The notes under the pieces were generated by a model. The model did not search any database, was not told the origin of the DNA, and saw nothing but the letters and a program-made list of their open reading frames with translations. Positions 34,684-43,859 of a stretch of 64,000 bases of DNA are shown here, in pieces (position 1 is the first letter of the stretch; each line of letters begins with the position of its first letter). Location: positions 372,001 through 436,000 of the forward strand of contig JACKDE010000001.1 of NCBI GenBank assembly GCA_020633675.1, written 5' to 3'. Origin of the DNA: Deferribacteres bacterium. Its GTDB lineage: Bacteria > Zhuqueibacterota > Zhuqueibacteria > Zhuqueibacterales > Geothermadaptataceae. Position numbers and translations under genes: made by a program.

Positions 34684-37600
34684 TCAGTTATTCTTCATTT
34701 GATTGCCAATTCTCGCCGCACGCCAGATGGCCAGACCTGAATGGGTAATAAAACCAGTAGCTACAGACGCCGCAAAGCCATAAGGTTCCCAATTCCGTAA
34801 AAATTTAACGAAAAGTGGAAGTCCCGGGAAAAAATAGAAAAGCGCATCTTCCGTGTCCATTCCGCCCCGTAAATTTGCCAGCATATCCCAATGACAAATT
34901 GCCAGTATTGCAGATATCGCCTGTCCGGATGGGACATCCCTTGAAAGATCTCTATTATGTGAGCAGACAAAGACTAAATCATTTATTATATTGAGCGAAG
35001 GATACAGCCACAATGCGACATCGGTCCATTTGTCGCCTTTTGTCTTTGTGCAAATGCTTGTCATAAGTAAGCTGCGAAATACAAGCGGAAATCCAATCCC
35101 AGCGATTTGGGGTATTGGTTTTTTCGTGTGAAAGGCTACAAATCCTGTAGTTGGACCCCATAGTGCTTGTACAATACTTGCGATGATGGCAAAGGTCTCT
35201 GAAGTGTTTGGATCAATATCGCCTGATTCTGAACGCTGCTGCGTCGAGCGTGTCGATGTCTGTTGTGCGGCTGCTGTTTTCGTCCCCGAAATCAAATTCG
35301 TGTCGGTGGCTTTTTCGTAAATGACCGCCGGCACGGCAGCGATAAAGGCGATCAAATTGAGCACAGTGAGCTTGGAGCCGACCACCCATTCGTACAGATC
35401 GCTGATAAACGGGATGTCGATTTCGTCGTTCAAAAAGTCGTGCAGCGTATCGCCGAGCTTGCCCAGCAGATCGACAAGCCCGCTTACGATCACCTCGATA
35501 AAATCCAGTGCCAGCTCGAAAAATCCTTCTGCAACATCGATCAATGCTGACAATGATGAGTTCAAAAATGCCGAGCTCGAATCAAAATTCAGCTTGCTGG
35601 CGACATCGAGCATTTCCTGAAACACTTCGTCTGTGATCAGTTTCTCTACCTTTTTGTAAAAATCGTTGATCGCATCGGTGGCATCACCCGCATCGATACC
35701 CGACATGCTACGCGCGCTGGTCGAAGGAGATTCGACCTGTCGGGCTGAGCTGTTGTTCGATTGCGGAAAGGCATTGTCGGTAAATTTTTGCGTCAGCCAG
35801 TTGTCGCGGGCACCATTGTCCGGCTCATCGCTGCCGGTTTCGCCGCCACTTTCGACATCGATGACTTTGCTGTCGCCGACGATTTTTCGCATTTCATCGA
35901 ATGCCTTGTGCATTTGCGCTTTCAAATCACCGAAGCTTTCGTCCGTCATCGACTTCGCAAGGCCCAAAACCTCGTCCGACATCATGTAGCTCAGGCCCTC
36001 ATTCACTGATTTGGCGATGTGCTTGCGCATTTCGTTGATACGCTGCCAGTCGAGTAGCCAGCTCAGCCATTCGATCACAAACTGGATCGCTTCGACGATG
36101 GCTTCGAAAATTGCCTCGACCAGCTTGACCGCCTTTTCGACCGTATCGACCACAAATTTGTACACCGTTTCCACGCCGTCGACAATCAGCGTGGCGACGG
36201 CTTCGGCTTGCTCTAAAAATTCATCGCCAGCGTAAACAACCAGATCGACAAAATCGGAACCTGCGTTATCTACGGCATCGGTGAAATCGTTCCATCCATC
36301 TTCAATTTCATCCCAGACTGCTCTGGCGTAAACACTTCTGGCCTGCACCTCGGTTTGCGTCTGCTCGGTATCGAGCTGCTGAAAGCTGGCACTGCCGGCG
36401 CGCAGACTGAGCGAAAAATTTTGCTCACATTTGATTTGCGAAGCGCTATCACCAGATTTAACCGTACGAATGGTGCCGCTGTCATAGCCGCGTGTAACGT
36501 AATCATTTTTTACTGACCGGCTTTGGACTGGCTGGCCGTCCGCACTCGATGGCTGGGTCATTTGCATGAGCGCTTTGACAGAATCGACCACCGCGCCGAT
36601 AGCCTGATCATCATCCTGGTACTCTTTTTTGACAATTTTTTTATTGTTAAAGCCTTTGGCGTTTTTTAAGCCGTTTTTATCAATATTACACAAGTCTGAG
36701 TGCACCTGATTGTCGGGGTGGATGAGAATCTGCTCGTCTTCCACCATGAATTGTGCCCACAGCAGCAGACCTGGTGAAGAGAGTGAATTCGCTGGTGAGG
36801 TGATACGCACCTTGCCATTGCCATCGGTACTGACCTGCGCGAAGTTTCGTGTATCAACGCTGTACTCGATATTGCCGACCGAAATTTTGGTAGGTTCTGT
36901 CGCCCAGATGCGCACGTCCATGTTGTCGCGCGGTGCTCCATCCGGATCGGTCAGGGTGAGTTCAGTGGTATAGGTACTGATTTTTGTCGGTTCGGAAGAT
37001 TTCTTGCCTGAGAAATCGAAATCCTGTACCAATTGCGAGGTGGCAGCATAGGAGCCAAACACCTCTTTGAAAGAAACCGCTGAGATTTTTTGCGAGCCGC
37101 GCAAATAAACAATGTCGTTGCGCAAGCCAATGATATCCGGGCCGTTGCCGTACTCGTAGTCGATGACTTGTTGTGTATCGATTTTGATCGCGTAGGAACG
37201 GTGGGTGTCAGCAATGTACAAAATTCCGTCCGACAGATATGAGCGGCCCATCGGCGGCATTTCCAAACGGATACGATTCATGATTTTCCATTGCTTTTCT
37301 TCTATTTGCTTGTATTTAATTGTCTGTTTTCCAGACTTGTTTACTTTAATGCCTGTCGGAATTTTGACAGTGGCCATCTGTGGCGTAAGCACGTAGATCG
37401 ATTTGTCTTCGCAGGGGATGCATACGTTTTTGCCGTCGCTGGCGATTTGCGCGCTGATTTTCGAATTAAACGTGAGATCGCCGCTTTGCTTTTTGCGCTC
37501 AGCGATATTGTAGATGTAGGCTTTTTTGTTCCAGTCCGAAAAAAATAGATGCACACCGTCCGTTGCCAGTGGCGTATCGACCGCGCCACTTGTGCTGATC

Positions 37601-38106
37601 TCCCATTGCTTTTTTAGGGTTTTGACATCGAGAACGGCCACGCCATAGTTGCCACTGCTGGAAAAGCCATAAAAAATATAGCCGCTGCCGATCACCGGCT
37701 CGCCGCGGCAACTGCGGCCGTAAACTGCTACTTCATTACCATCCGAATCGAGCATGACCAACTGCTTGTCTGTTGCAATATAAAGATGGCCTTCAAATTC
37801 CTGCATCCAATTGACATAGCCGCCGGAAAATGTGGTGATTTTTTGGGTTGCTCCAGTTTCTAGGTCAATTTTGTAGAGTCTGCCGAAGTCTGTGGCAACC
37901 GCAATTCCACCTGCAAACGGGGCCAATTTGCGGGGATCTTTTTCAAAATCTGAGTACGTCGCCAGATGTTCGCCTGTAAATAAATCGACTGCCTGCACTT
38001 TGCTGCGGTTGCAAACCCAAACCGAATCGTATGCGAAACACCCATGCTCGCTGCCATCGGCATCGGCGTCCCATTTGAGCTGGCTTTTTTCTTTTAGAGC
38101 TACCAT
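34684..38106 (-). CDS. large PQQ-like propeller / amphipathic-helix protein of unknown function
   Basis: 1140-aa protein, not recognised as a whole. Residues ~1-370 are PQQ/YVTN-like propeller blades (LKKQWEISTSGAVDTPLATD). About 390-490 is an Ig-like module (TTELTLTDPDGAPRDNMDVR). About 640-730 is an acidic then hydrophobic run of amphipathic helices (DGVETVYKFVVDTVEKAVKL; AIQFVIEWLSWLLDW). About 850-960 is a second helical block, and the last 170 residues have several hydrophobic helices with Cys and Trp. There is no signal peptide; AAGGAG eight bases before ATG 38106 sets the start. The mixture suggests a membrane-interacting or effector-like protein, but nothing confirms this. Confidence 0.85.
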   Translation of the reverse strand: MVALKEKSQLKWDADADGSEHGCFAYDSVWVCNRSKVQAVDLFTGEHLATYSDFEKDPRKLAPFAGGIAVATDFGRLYKIDLETGATQKITTFSGGYVNWMQEFEGHLYIATDKQLVMLDSDGNEVAVYGRSCRGEPVIGSGYIFYGFSSSGNYGVAVLDVKTLKKQWEISTSGAVDTPLATDGVHLFFSDWNKKAYIYNIAERKKQSGDLTFNSKISAQIASDGKNVCIPCEDKSIYVLTPQMATVKIPTGIKVNKSGKQTIKYKQIEEKQWKIMNRIRLEMPPMGRSYLSDGILYIADTHRSYAIKIDTQQVIDYEYGNGPDIIGLRNDIVYLRGSQKISAVSFKEVFGSYAATSQLVQDFDFSGKKSSEPTKISTYTTELTLTDPDGAPRDNMDVRIWATEPTKISVGNIEYSVDTRNFAQVSTDGNGKVRITSPANSLSSPGLLLWAQFMVEDEQILIHPDNQVHSDLCNIDKNGLKNAKGFNNKKIVKKEYQDDDQAIGAVVDSVKALMQMTQPSSADGQPVQSRSVKNDYVTRGYDSGTIRTVKSGDSASQIKCEQNFSLSLRAGSASFQQLDTEQTQTEVQARSVYARAVWDEIEDGWNDFTDAVDNAGSDFVDLVVYAGDEFLEQAEAVATLIVDGVETVYKFVVDTVEKAVKLVEAIFEAIVEAIQFVIEWLSWLLDWQRINEMRKHIAKSVNEGLSYMMSDEVLGLAKSMTDESFGDLKAQMHKAFDEMRKIVGDSKVIDVESGGETGSDEPDNGARDNWLTQKFTDNAFPQSNNSSARQVESPSTSARSMSGIDAGDATDAINDFYKKVEKLITDEVFQEMLDVASKLNFDSSSAFLNSSLSALIDVAEGFFELALDFIEVIVSGLVDLLGKLGDTLHDFLNDEIDIPFISDLYEWVVGSKLTVLNLIAFIAAVPAVIYEKATDTNLISGTKTAAAQQTSTRSTQQRSESGDIDPNTSETFAIIASIVQALWGPTTGFVAFHTKKPIPQIAGIGFPLVFRSLLMTSICTKTKGDKWTDVALWLYPSLNIINDLVFVCSHNRDLSRDVPSGQAISAILAICHWDMLANLRGGMDTEDALFYFFPGLPLFVKFLRNWEPYGFAASVATGFITHSGLAIWRAARIGNQMKNN

Positions 38107-38197
38107 TCTTTGTTGTCTCCTTGCTGTTAAAAAAAATGATAATCTCAAAAAGATTTCATTATTTTTTCATAATCCAAGTTAAATGCTACCAGCTCTA

Positions 38198-38235
38198 CAT
38201 AAAGATGCCCGATCTCAAAATCGGGCATCTTTATG
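38198..38235 (-). terminator. perfect 16-bp hairpin after the MacB-like gene
   Basis: CATAAAGATGCCCGAT (38198-38213) and ATCGGGCATCTTTATG (38220-38235) are exact reverse complements with a six-base loop. It lies 48 bp past the stop of the leftward permease gene and upstream of the next leftward gene, so it probably terminates the former. Confidence 0.7.
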
Positions 38236-38282
38236 TGTTCGATAAATTTGTTGGCTTGCCTAAGTTGATGTCTGCAAGCCCG

Positions 38283-40694
38283 TCACTCATACTTCAAGGC
38301 AACCGCGGGATCAGTGAGCGCGGCTTTGGCTGCCTGGTAGCTTACCGTCAGCCAAGCGATGATCAGAGAGAGTACGCCAGCAAGCACGAATACACTCATT
38401 GGCACCGCAATCCGATAAGCAAAGCCATCCAGCCAGGCATTCATCGCAAAATAGGCAGCAGGCAGTGACAACAGGAATGCCAGCAGCACCAACCGGGTGA
38501 ATTCTTTCGACAGCAATAAAATGATGCCACCGACCGAAGCGCCCAGCACTTTGCGCACGCCGATCTCTTTGGTGCGGCGCTCCGCCATGAACGACGCCAG
38601 ACCGAACAAACCGAGGCAGGCAATAAAAATGGTCAGCAACGAAAAGCCGCCCAGCAACTTGCCGAGAACATCATCCGATTTGTAGAGCTTATCGAAATCT
38701 TCATCCAGAAAGGAGTAGTCGAACGTATAGCCCGGCACAATGCGCTCCCAATTCTCGCGCAGCATGGCAATGGTCTCGGGAATATTGCCCGGACGGATGC
38801 GTACGAAGGCAAAGAAGTTGGTGACAGAGTTGTAGCCGATGATTGCTGGCATGATTCGCTCGCGCAACGACTGGCTATGAAAATCGGCCACCACTCCCAA
38901 AACGCGGAATCGATTCGGATTTTGCGCAAATTGCAGCTCTTTACCGATCGCTTCCTGGGGATCATTCCAGCCGAAAGCTCTTGCCGCTGTTTCATTGATT
39001 AAAAATGTGCGAATGGTGTCGGCGCCGAATTCTCGTGAAAAGTCGCGGCCGGCCAACAGTTGCATGCCCATGGTTTCAATAAAATCGAACTCGCCGAAAT
39101 AGGTCTGTACCTGCCAGGTTTCGCCTTCGGCAGCAGTGGTCGGGTGCATCACAGCCTGGCCGACCAGCGTTGCCGGTGCGCTGACTGATGCCGATGCATT
39201 CAGAATATTCGGATCGCGCAAGATGGCATTTTTGTAAGCGCGAAAACGATTTGCCGCGGCTGGATCGGTGAGCTGGATCACCACAACATGCTCCTTGTCG
39301 AAGCCCAGTTTTTTGTTGCGAACAAATTCCATTTGCTGATAAACGATACCGGTGCCGATGATCAGGATCACAGATATAGCAAACTGGAACACGATCAGGC
39401 CTTTTCGCAGCGCCACAGATCCGGAGCGGCCATTTGCACCACCACTTTTTAGCACAAGAGCCGGACGAAAGGCCGATAAAAAGAATGCCGGATAGCTGCC
39501 AGCGATCAGCCCTACCAACAAGGTGACGACCACAAGCTGTGCAAAAAAACTCGGTTCAAACACCGCGGAGAAGGCGATTGCTTTGTTTGCAATCACGTTG
39601 AACGCCGGCAAGCCCAGAAACACCAATAACAGCGAGAAAATCAGAGCGCCGAATGCCAGCAGGATCGACTCGCCGAGAAACTGCAAGATGATATGATAGC
39701 GCAATGCGCCGACCGCCTTTCGCATGCCGACTTCCCTGGCGCGGTTGGCGGAGCGCGCCGTGGCCAGGTTCATAAAATTTATACACGCGATCAACAGCAC
39801 AAATAGAGCGACCGCTGAGAAGGTGTAGACAACGGTCATGTCACCATTGGGCGCAATTTCATTCTCCAGTTTGGAGTGCAAATGAATTTCCGTGAGCGGC
39901 TGCAAAAATGTGCTGACCTGAATGCCGCCCTGGCGGAACTGCTGCGGCACATGCCTTTCGATGAATTGCGCAAGTTTCGCTTCAAAAGCCTTTGGATCCG
40001 CACCATCTTCCAGCAAGAGATAAGAGTAGGAAAACGGAAATTGTGATTCAAGCGCATTGAGCAGATAGAGCGTTCTCGGGTCGTTCAATGACACGAACGA
40101 AGCCAGAAAGTCAAATTGAAAATGCGAGTTCGACGGCATGTTTTCAAACACGCCGGTAACATTGAAATAATATTGGTTGTCGAGTGTGAGGACTTTGCCC
40201 AGCGGATTCGCATCGCCAAAGTATTTTTTTGCCATGGCTTCGCTGATCACGACGGTATGCGGCGCCAACAGTGCTGTATTGGGATCACCTTGCAAAACCG
40301 GAATATCGAATACTTCAAAAACAGTTGAATCGGCAAAGGCCCAGCCTTTCTCTGAAAAGTGTCTGTTGTTGAAGCTCACCATCCAGCCCTGGCGCGGGGG
40401 TTTAAAGCGTACGGCATTGACGACTTCGGGATATTCTGCTGCGAGCCAGTTGGTCCAGATTGGGGGTGATTGCGCATTGCGCTGAAGGCCCTGGTTGGCT
40501 TGAATTTCAATGGCGATGCGGTAAATGCTTTCAGCGTGGCGGTGGTGGCGATCATAGCTCAATTCGTGGCGCACAAACAACAAGATGAGCGTGAAGCAGG
40601 CAAATCCTATCGCGAGGCCAGCGATGTTAATGATGGTGTAGGATTTGTATTTCAGTAAATTTCGCAATGCGATATTGAAATGACTCTTCAGCAT
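38283..40694 (-). CDS. MacB/FtsX-type ABC transporter permease, double-domain
   Basis: 803-aa permease. N-terminal NIALRNLLKYKSYTIINIAGLAIGFACF (about residues 7-34, first TM) leads into a periplasmic MacB_PCD domain. A first FtsX block follows with FVLLIACINFMNLATARSANRAREVGMRKAVGA (~292-325), then a second periplasmic domain and a second FtsX block (ERRTKEIGVRKVLGASVGGI, ~690). This two-unit layout is common in FCB bacteria. GGGAGG precedes the ATG. No ATPase gene is adjacent, so it either pairs with a distant MacB-type ATPase or acts as an orphan. Related proteins export peptides or transmit envelope stress. Confidence 0.92.
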   Translation of the reverse strand: MLKSHFNIALRNLLKYKSYTIINIAGLAIGFACFTLILLFVRHELSYDRHHRHAESIYRIAIEIQANQGLQRNAQSPPIWTNWLAAEYPEVVNAVRFKPPRQGWMVSFNNRHFSEKGWAFADSTVFEVFDIPVLQGDPNTALLAPHTVVISEAMAKKYFGDANPLGKVLTLDNQYYFNVTGVFENMPSNSHFQFDFLASFVSLNDPRTLYLLNALESQFPFSYSYLLLEDGADPKAFEAKLAQFIERHVPQQFRQGGIQVSTFLQPLTEIHLHSKLENEIAPNGDMTVVYTFSAVALFVLLIACINFMNLATARSANRAREVGMRKAVGALRYHIILQFLGESILLAFGALIFSLLLVFLGLPAFNVIANKAIAFSAVFEPSFFAQLVVVTLLVGLIAGSYPAFFLSAFRPALVLKSGGANGRSGSVALRKGLIVFQFAISVILIIGTGIVYQQMEFVRNKKLGFDKEHVVVIQLTDPAAANRFRAYKNAILRDPNILNASASVSAPATLVGQAVMHPTTAAEGETWQVQTYFGEFDFIETMGMQLLAGRDFSREFGADTIRTFLINETAARAFGWNDPQEAIGKELQFAQNPNRFRVLGVVADFHSQSLRERIMPAIIGYNSVTNFFAFVRIRPGNIPETIAMLRENWERIVPGYTFDYSFLDEDFDKLYKSDDVLGKLLGGFSLLTIFIACLGLFGLASFMAERRTKEIGVRKVLGASVGGIILLLSKEFTRLVLLAFLLSLPAAYFAMNAWLDGFAYRIAVPMSVFVLAGVLSLIIAWLTVSYQAAKAALTDPAVALKYE

Positions 40695-40809
40695 GTGACC
40701 TCCCTCAGGAAAAATAAAGCAGCGGTAAGGCGTTTGGCATGGTTAATTGATGATAAGCATTTTTAAAAGACTGTTTTTTGTGCGAATTGTTACAGAATGA
40801 AATAAAAAA

Positions 40810-40845
40810 AGCCACAGCCGGACATGACGTCAAAGCTGTGGCTTC
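40810..40845 (-). terminator. rho-independent terminator after the choice-of-anchor protein gene
   Basis: AAGCCACAGC (40810-40819) pairs exactly with GCTGTGGCTT (40836-40845). Read on the reverse strand it is followed by seven T, then ATTT. It begins 21 bp past the stop of the leftward gene at 40866. Confidence 0.85.
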
Positions 40846-40865
40846 CAATCAGAATGTGAACGTGC

Positions 40866-42866
40866 TTACTTTAGCAAAGTCAGTTTACGGATTTGCCGGA
40901 CGACACCGTCGACCTCGAGCGCATAGAAATAGTTGCCCGAAGACAGGTTGTTGGCCTGAAACTGTACAGTGTGTTCACCGGCTTTGTACTGGCTTTCCGT
41001 CAGCGTCGCAACGGTTCTGCCCATCAAATCCACCACCCGGATTTTAACGCCGGCATCCTGCGGCAGGCTGAAACCGATCATCGTAGTAGGATTGAAGGGA
41101 TTGGGATAGTTTTGATGCAGTTCCAGCGAAGTCGGCAGGCCTGCAGGCTGGTCTTCTGCCAAAACCGGCGCGCTGTTTTTCGCTACAACCACATCGATTT
41201 CGTAAATGGTGGTGGTGCCGCTCACTTCGTTACCAACAACCAGCAACGGCTTGCCGGTCGGGCTTTCGTAATGCGGAATAAAAGCAAGGCCTTCCGGGCC
41301 GAGATCGCCGGCTGTGCCAGCTTCGGGATCGCCGCTGAAATCGCGGTTGTTGATATACTGCACGAAAGACGGATTGTACGGATTGCTGACATCATAAACC
41401 ACAACACCACCCATCCGTTCGAGGCCGATAAAGGCATACGTGCTGGAGCGAATCTTTCCGACCACCACACCTTCGGGCTCCGGTCCCTTGTCGTCGCTGC
41501 GGTCATCGAAACTGCCGTTCTCTTCATTATCGGAGTTGAAATTATCGGGGTACGCCGCTGCGGTGATTTGCTCAATCGCATCGCCGCTGTCAAAAATCGG
41601 TTTGCCTTTTTCATTCCAAATGGTAAATGAGCGCCCACCGTACGAATAAATTTCATCAAAATCGCCATCGCCATCGATATCGCCGTTGGCAAGAGTCGTT
41701 TTCAACCGACCGAGATTCTCATCCAATTGCAGGGTAGCAGCATCCGGAAAGGCTATTGGATCGAGCACCAGGTCTTTAACGCGCACTTCTTCACTGTAGC
41801 CGTCGTAATCGCGGCTGTCGCCCTCATTTGCGGTAATCAAATAGGTTCTGCCGCGCTTGCTAAAGCTGACAATGCCGTCAGGCAAATACATGCCCTTGGT
41901 CGGCCAGTTGGCAATGTTGATGCTGCCGTCTCGATTGCTGGCGTCGAAGCCATTGCCGGCCTTGGTATGGTCTTTAAAACCCAGGCCGATGATGTCTTCA
42001 AGTTCGGCATCATCGATATCGATCACTGCGATGGCATTGTTTTCCTGCAATACAACCCAGGCTGTGCGGGAATCATCCGAGACCGTGATATACTCGGGCT
42101 CAATATCCTGCGCAACGCTGGCGCCGGGGCCGAAAATGCGTACGCTCGGATCGAGCTTGCCGCGCCGGTCGGAGTGCCGCCTTTTGTGCTTGCCACGACG
42201 GTGGTCATCGTCGTGTTTTTTGTCGGACCATCTATTTGATACATTGTTGTATTTGCCGAAATCGACCGTCTTGACATATTTCTGCGTGAGACGGCCAACA
42301 CCTTTGGAAAGCTTGATAATGCTGACTGTACCTTCCGGATCAACCGTGTAATCATCGTTTGGTTCGCCTTCGTTCGCCACCAGCAGGTATTTGCCGTTCG
42401 GCGTAAAGGTCAACATGTCCGGCAAGGCACCGACTGTCACATCGTTCAGATAAGTGCCGTCCACATCAAAGAACACGACTTTGCCATTAGCCTGTTTATC
42501 GACATTTTGAACCGCAACGGCTACAATGCCTTTGTGAACGGCCACACTGTTGGCGCCAGCACCATAGGGCGTGACATCGATGGTAAAAAGCAGGTTTGGC
42601 GTACCGGGGGCACTGATATCGAGCACATCCAATGTGACAGCTTGCGCATTAACGACAAATAGCCGCTGTGTGCCGGGATCATGCGCAACGATCTCTGCGC
42701 CGCCCTCAGCGAAAATCCCCGATGCATAAGTGCCAATCTGAGTGAGCTGTATTGAAGTGGATTGCGCAACGGCGAGTGGAGCAGCGCACAAAAAGCTGAA
42801 TAATCCTGCGAGTGCAATCATTCGTTTGAAATACCTACCATTTGCTGCGAGTTCGGTTGCAATCAT
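40866..42866 (-). CDS. secreted choice-of-anchor I type propeller protein with C-terminal sorting domain
   Basis: 666-aa exported protein. Signal peptide ends APLAVAQS (about residue 36). The body has YVTN-like blades (FVVNAQAVTLDVLDI; FTPNGKYLLVANEGEPNDDY; YLITANEGDSRDYDGYSEEV), matching the alkaline-phosphatase-like 'choice-of-anchor I' family. The last ~85 residues carry NYPNPFNPTTMIGFSLPQD and a KIRVVDLMGRTVATL...GNYFYALEVDG fold, a type IX-like C-terminal sorting domain. A strong AAGGAGG lies ahead of ATG 42866; the ~80 codons upstream in frame are not coding. Its role may be phosphate- or metal-related cell-surface binding; uncertain. Confidence 0.9.
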   Translation of the reverse strand: MIATELAANGRYFKRMIALAGLFSFLCAAPLAVAQSTSIQLTQIGTYASGIFAEGGAEIVAHDPGTQRLFVVNAQAVTLDVLDISAPGTPNLLFTIDVTPYGAGANSVAVHKGIVAVAVQNVDKQANGKVVFFDVDGTYLNDVTVGALPDMLTFTPNGKYLLVANEGEPNDDYTVDPEGTVSIIKLSKGVGRLTQKYVKTVDFGKYNNVSNRWSDKKHDDDHRRGKHKRRHSDRRGKLDPSVRIFGPGASVAQDIEPEYITVSDDSRTAWVVLQENNAIAVIDIDDAELEDIIGLGFKDHTKAGNGFDASNRDGSINIANWPTKGMYLPDGIVSFSKRGRTYLITANEGDSRDYDGYSEEVRVKDLVLDPIAFPDAATLQLDENLGRLKTTLANGDIDGDGDFDEIYSYGGRSFTIWNEKGKPIFDSGDAIEQITAAAYPDNFNSDNEENGSFDDRSDDKGPEPEGVVVGKIRSSTYAFIGLERMGGVVVYDVSNPYNPSFVQYINNRDFSGDPEAGTAGDLGPEGLAFIPHYESPTGKPLLVVGNEVSGTTTIYEIDVVVAKNSAPVLAEDQPAGLPTSLELHQNYPNPFNPTTMIGFSLPQDAGVKIRVVDLMGRTVATLTESQYKAGEHTVQFQANNLSSGNYFYALEVDGVVRQIRKLTLLK

Positions 42867-43444
42867 CAATTCATCCTCCTTAAGAGTTGTAGTGAATAAG
42901 TGCTTTAAGGTGACTGCGGTGAATAAACGGTCGAAACAGCCACGATTTGCGGTGCTGTGATAATAGGAACTGAAAGTGAAAAAGCGATGAAGGCTGCGTG
43001 AAAGTTGTGTGCGATTTTTGTTACGATTGTTTGAAAAAGAACTTTTTGAAATGAAATGCGGGACCTGCAAAATGATGAATGCTGTTCGCAGTGCTTGGTG
43101 CAATGAGGCTTTGCGCGTTTTGCCTTGACTTTGGATGTGTTCTGTCCTTATCTACAAACCCGTTGTGCGAATGAAATAAGCCGTTGATGAGCACAAAACG
43201 GCCCAAATTGTCATGCCGGAGGCATCTATTTTGACGATTCCGCGGAATCTAGCGAAGTTTCCTCACGATGCCGAATGGATTCATCCTGAATGACAGGGGT
43301 ACTATTGTTACATAAAAACAATGGTTTATCCGAAAGGACTATCGCAAAAAAAATTCGCACAACGCGTTATCTACAAGCGCAATTTTATCAGCGAGAACCA
43401 TTAAATCATTTCTCGCCTGTTTGGAAAAACGTTAGGAGATTGCC
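42867..43444. other. 578-bp divergent intergenic region
   Basis: The region holds the promoter of the leftward secreted protein, the MITE-like repeat copy B (43209-43295) and the promoter of the STAS gene. A reverse frame of ~80 codons continues from the 40866 gene up to 43103 but lacks a ribosome site and is Arg/Ser/His-rich, so I treat it as non-coding. Nothing else is evident. Confidence 0.5.
43209..43295 (-). repeat. MITE-like repeat, copy B
   Basis: 87-bp element with ends TGTCAT (43209-43214) and ATGACA (43290-43295) and an internal perfect palindrome GATTCCGCGGAATC (43236-43249). Its reverse complement aligns with 17529-17619, sharing TGTCATTC-GGAT, GAAACT-CGCT, GTCAAAATAGATG and GCATGACA followed by ATTTGG. 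The two copies differ by about a third of positions and small indels, so they are old or independently mobilised. Confidence 0.7.
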
Positions 43445-43783
43445 ATGCTGGAGATTGTTCAGTCACAGCAAAACGATATCGCAATTCTCTCATTGCAAGG
43501 ACGGCTGGATACCAACACATCGTCGTCACTGGAAACGACGCTGGTGGATTTGGTGGAAAAAAGCCAGAAGAAGCTGCTGCTCGATCTTTCTGCGCTGGAA
43601 TTCATTTCGAGTTCAGGATTGCGTGTGCTGCTGATGATCGCGAAGAGGGTGAAAGGAATGGATGGCAAAATGGTTTTGACTTCGCTTAAAAGCAATGTGC
43701 AAAATGTTTTTGAGATGGCAGGTTTTACCATGCTGTTCACGATTTTGCCAAGCAATGAAAAAGCGATTGAAGCTCTGCAATAA
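43445..43783 (+). CDS. STAS-domain anti-sigma factor antagonist (SpoIIAA/RsbV-like)
   Basis: 112-aa single STAS domain. The phospho-acceptor region FISSSGLRVLL aligns with FMDSSGLGVIL of SpoIIAA and places the reactive Ser at residue 56. Phosphorylation by an HATPase anti-sigma kinase and dephosphorylation by a PP2C such as the one encoded at 2261 would switch partners. Neither a kinase nor a sigma factor gene is adjacent. AGGAG lies five bases before the ATG. The next gene, a membrane protein, is co-directional after 76 bp. Confidence 0.92.
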   Translation: MLEIVQSQQNDIAILSLQGRLDTNTSSSLETTLVDLVEKSQKKLLLDLSALEFISSSGLRVLLMIAKRVKGMDGKMVLTSLKSNVQNVFEMAGFTMLFTILPSNEKAIEALQ

Positions 43784-43859
43784 TGCTTGTTCTGGTTGCG
43801 AAATGCCGACAGGCTGCTCGTAAAGGGTAGAAGTCCGAGATTCCGGAGAAACTTATTTA

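Noticed and set aside
42867..43103. 79-codon N-terminal extension of the choice-of-anchor protein
   Set aside because: A strong AAGGAGG and a signal peptide occur at ATG 42866; the extension is not leader-like and would place the signal peptide internally.
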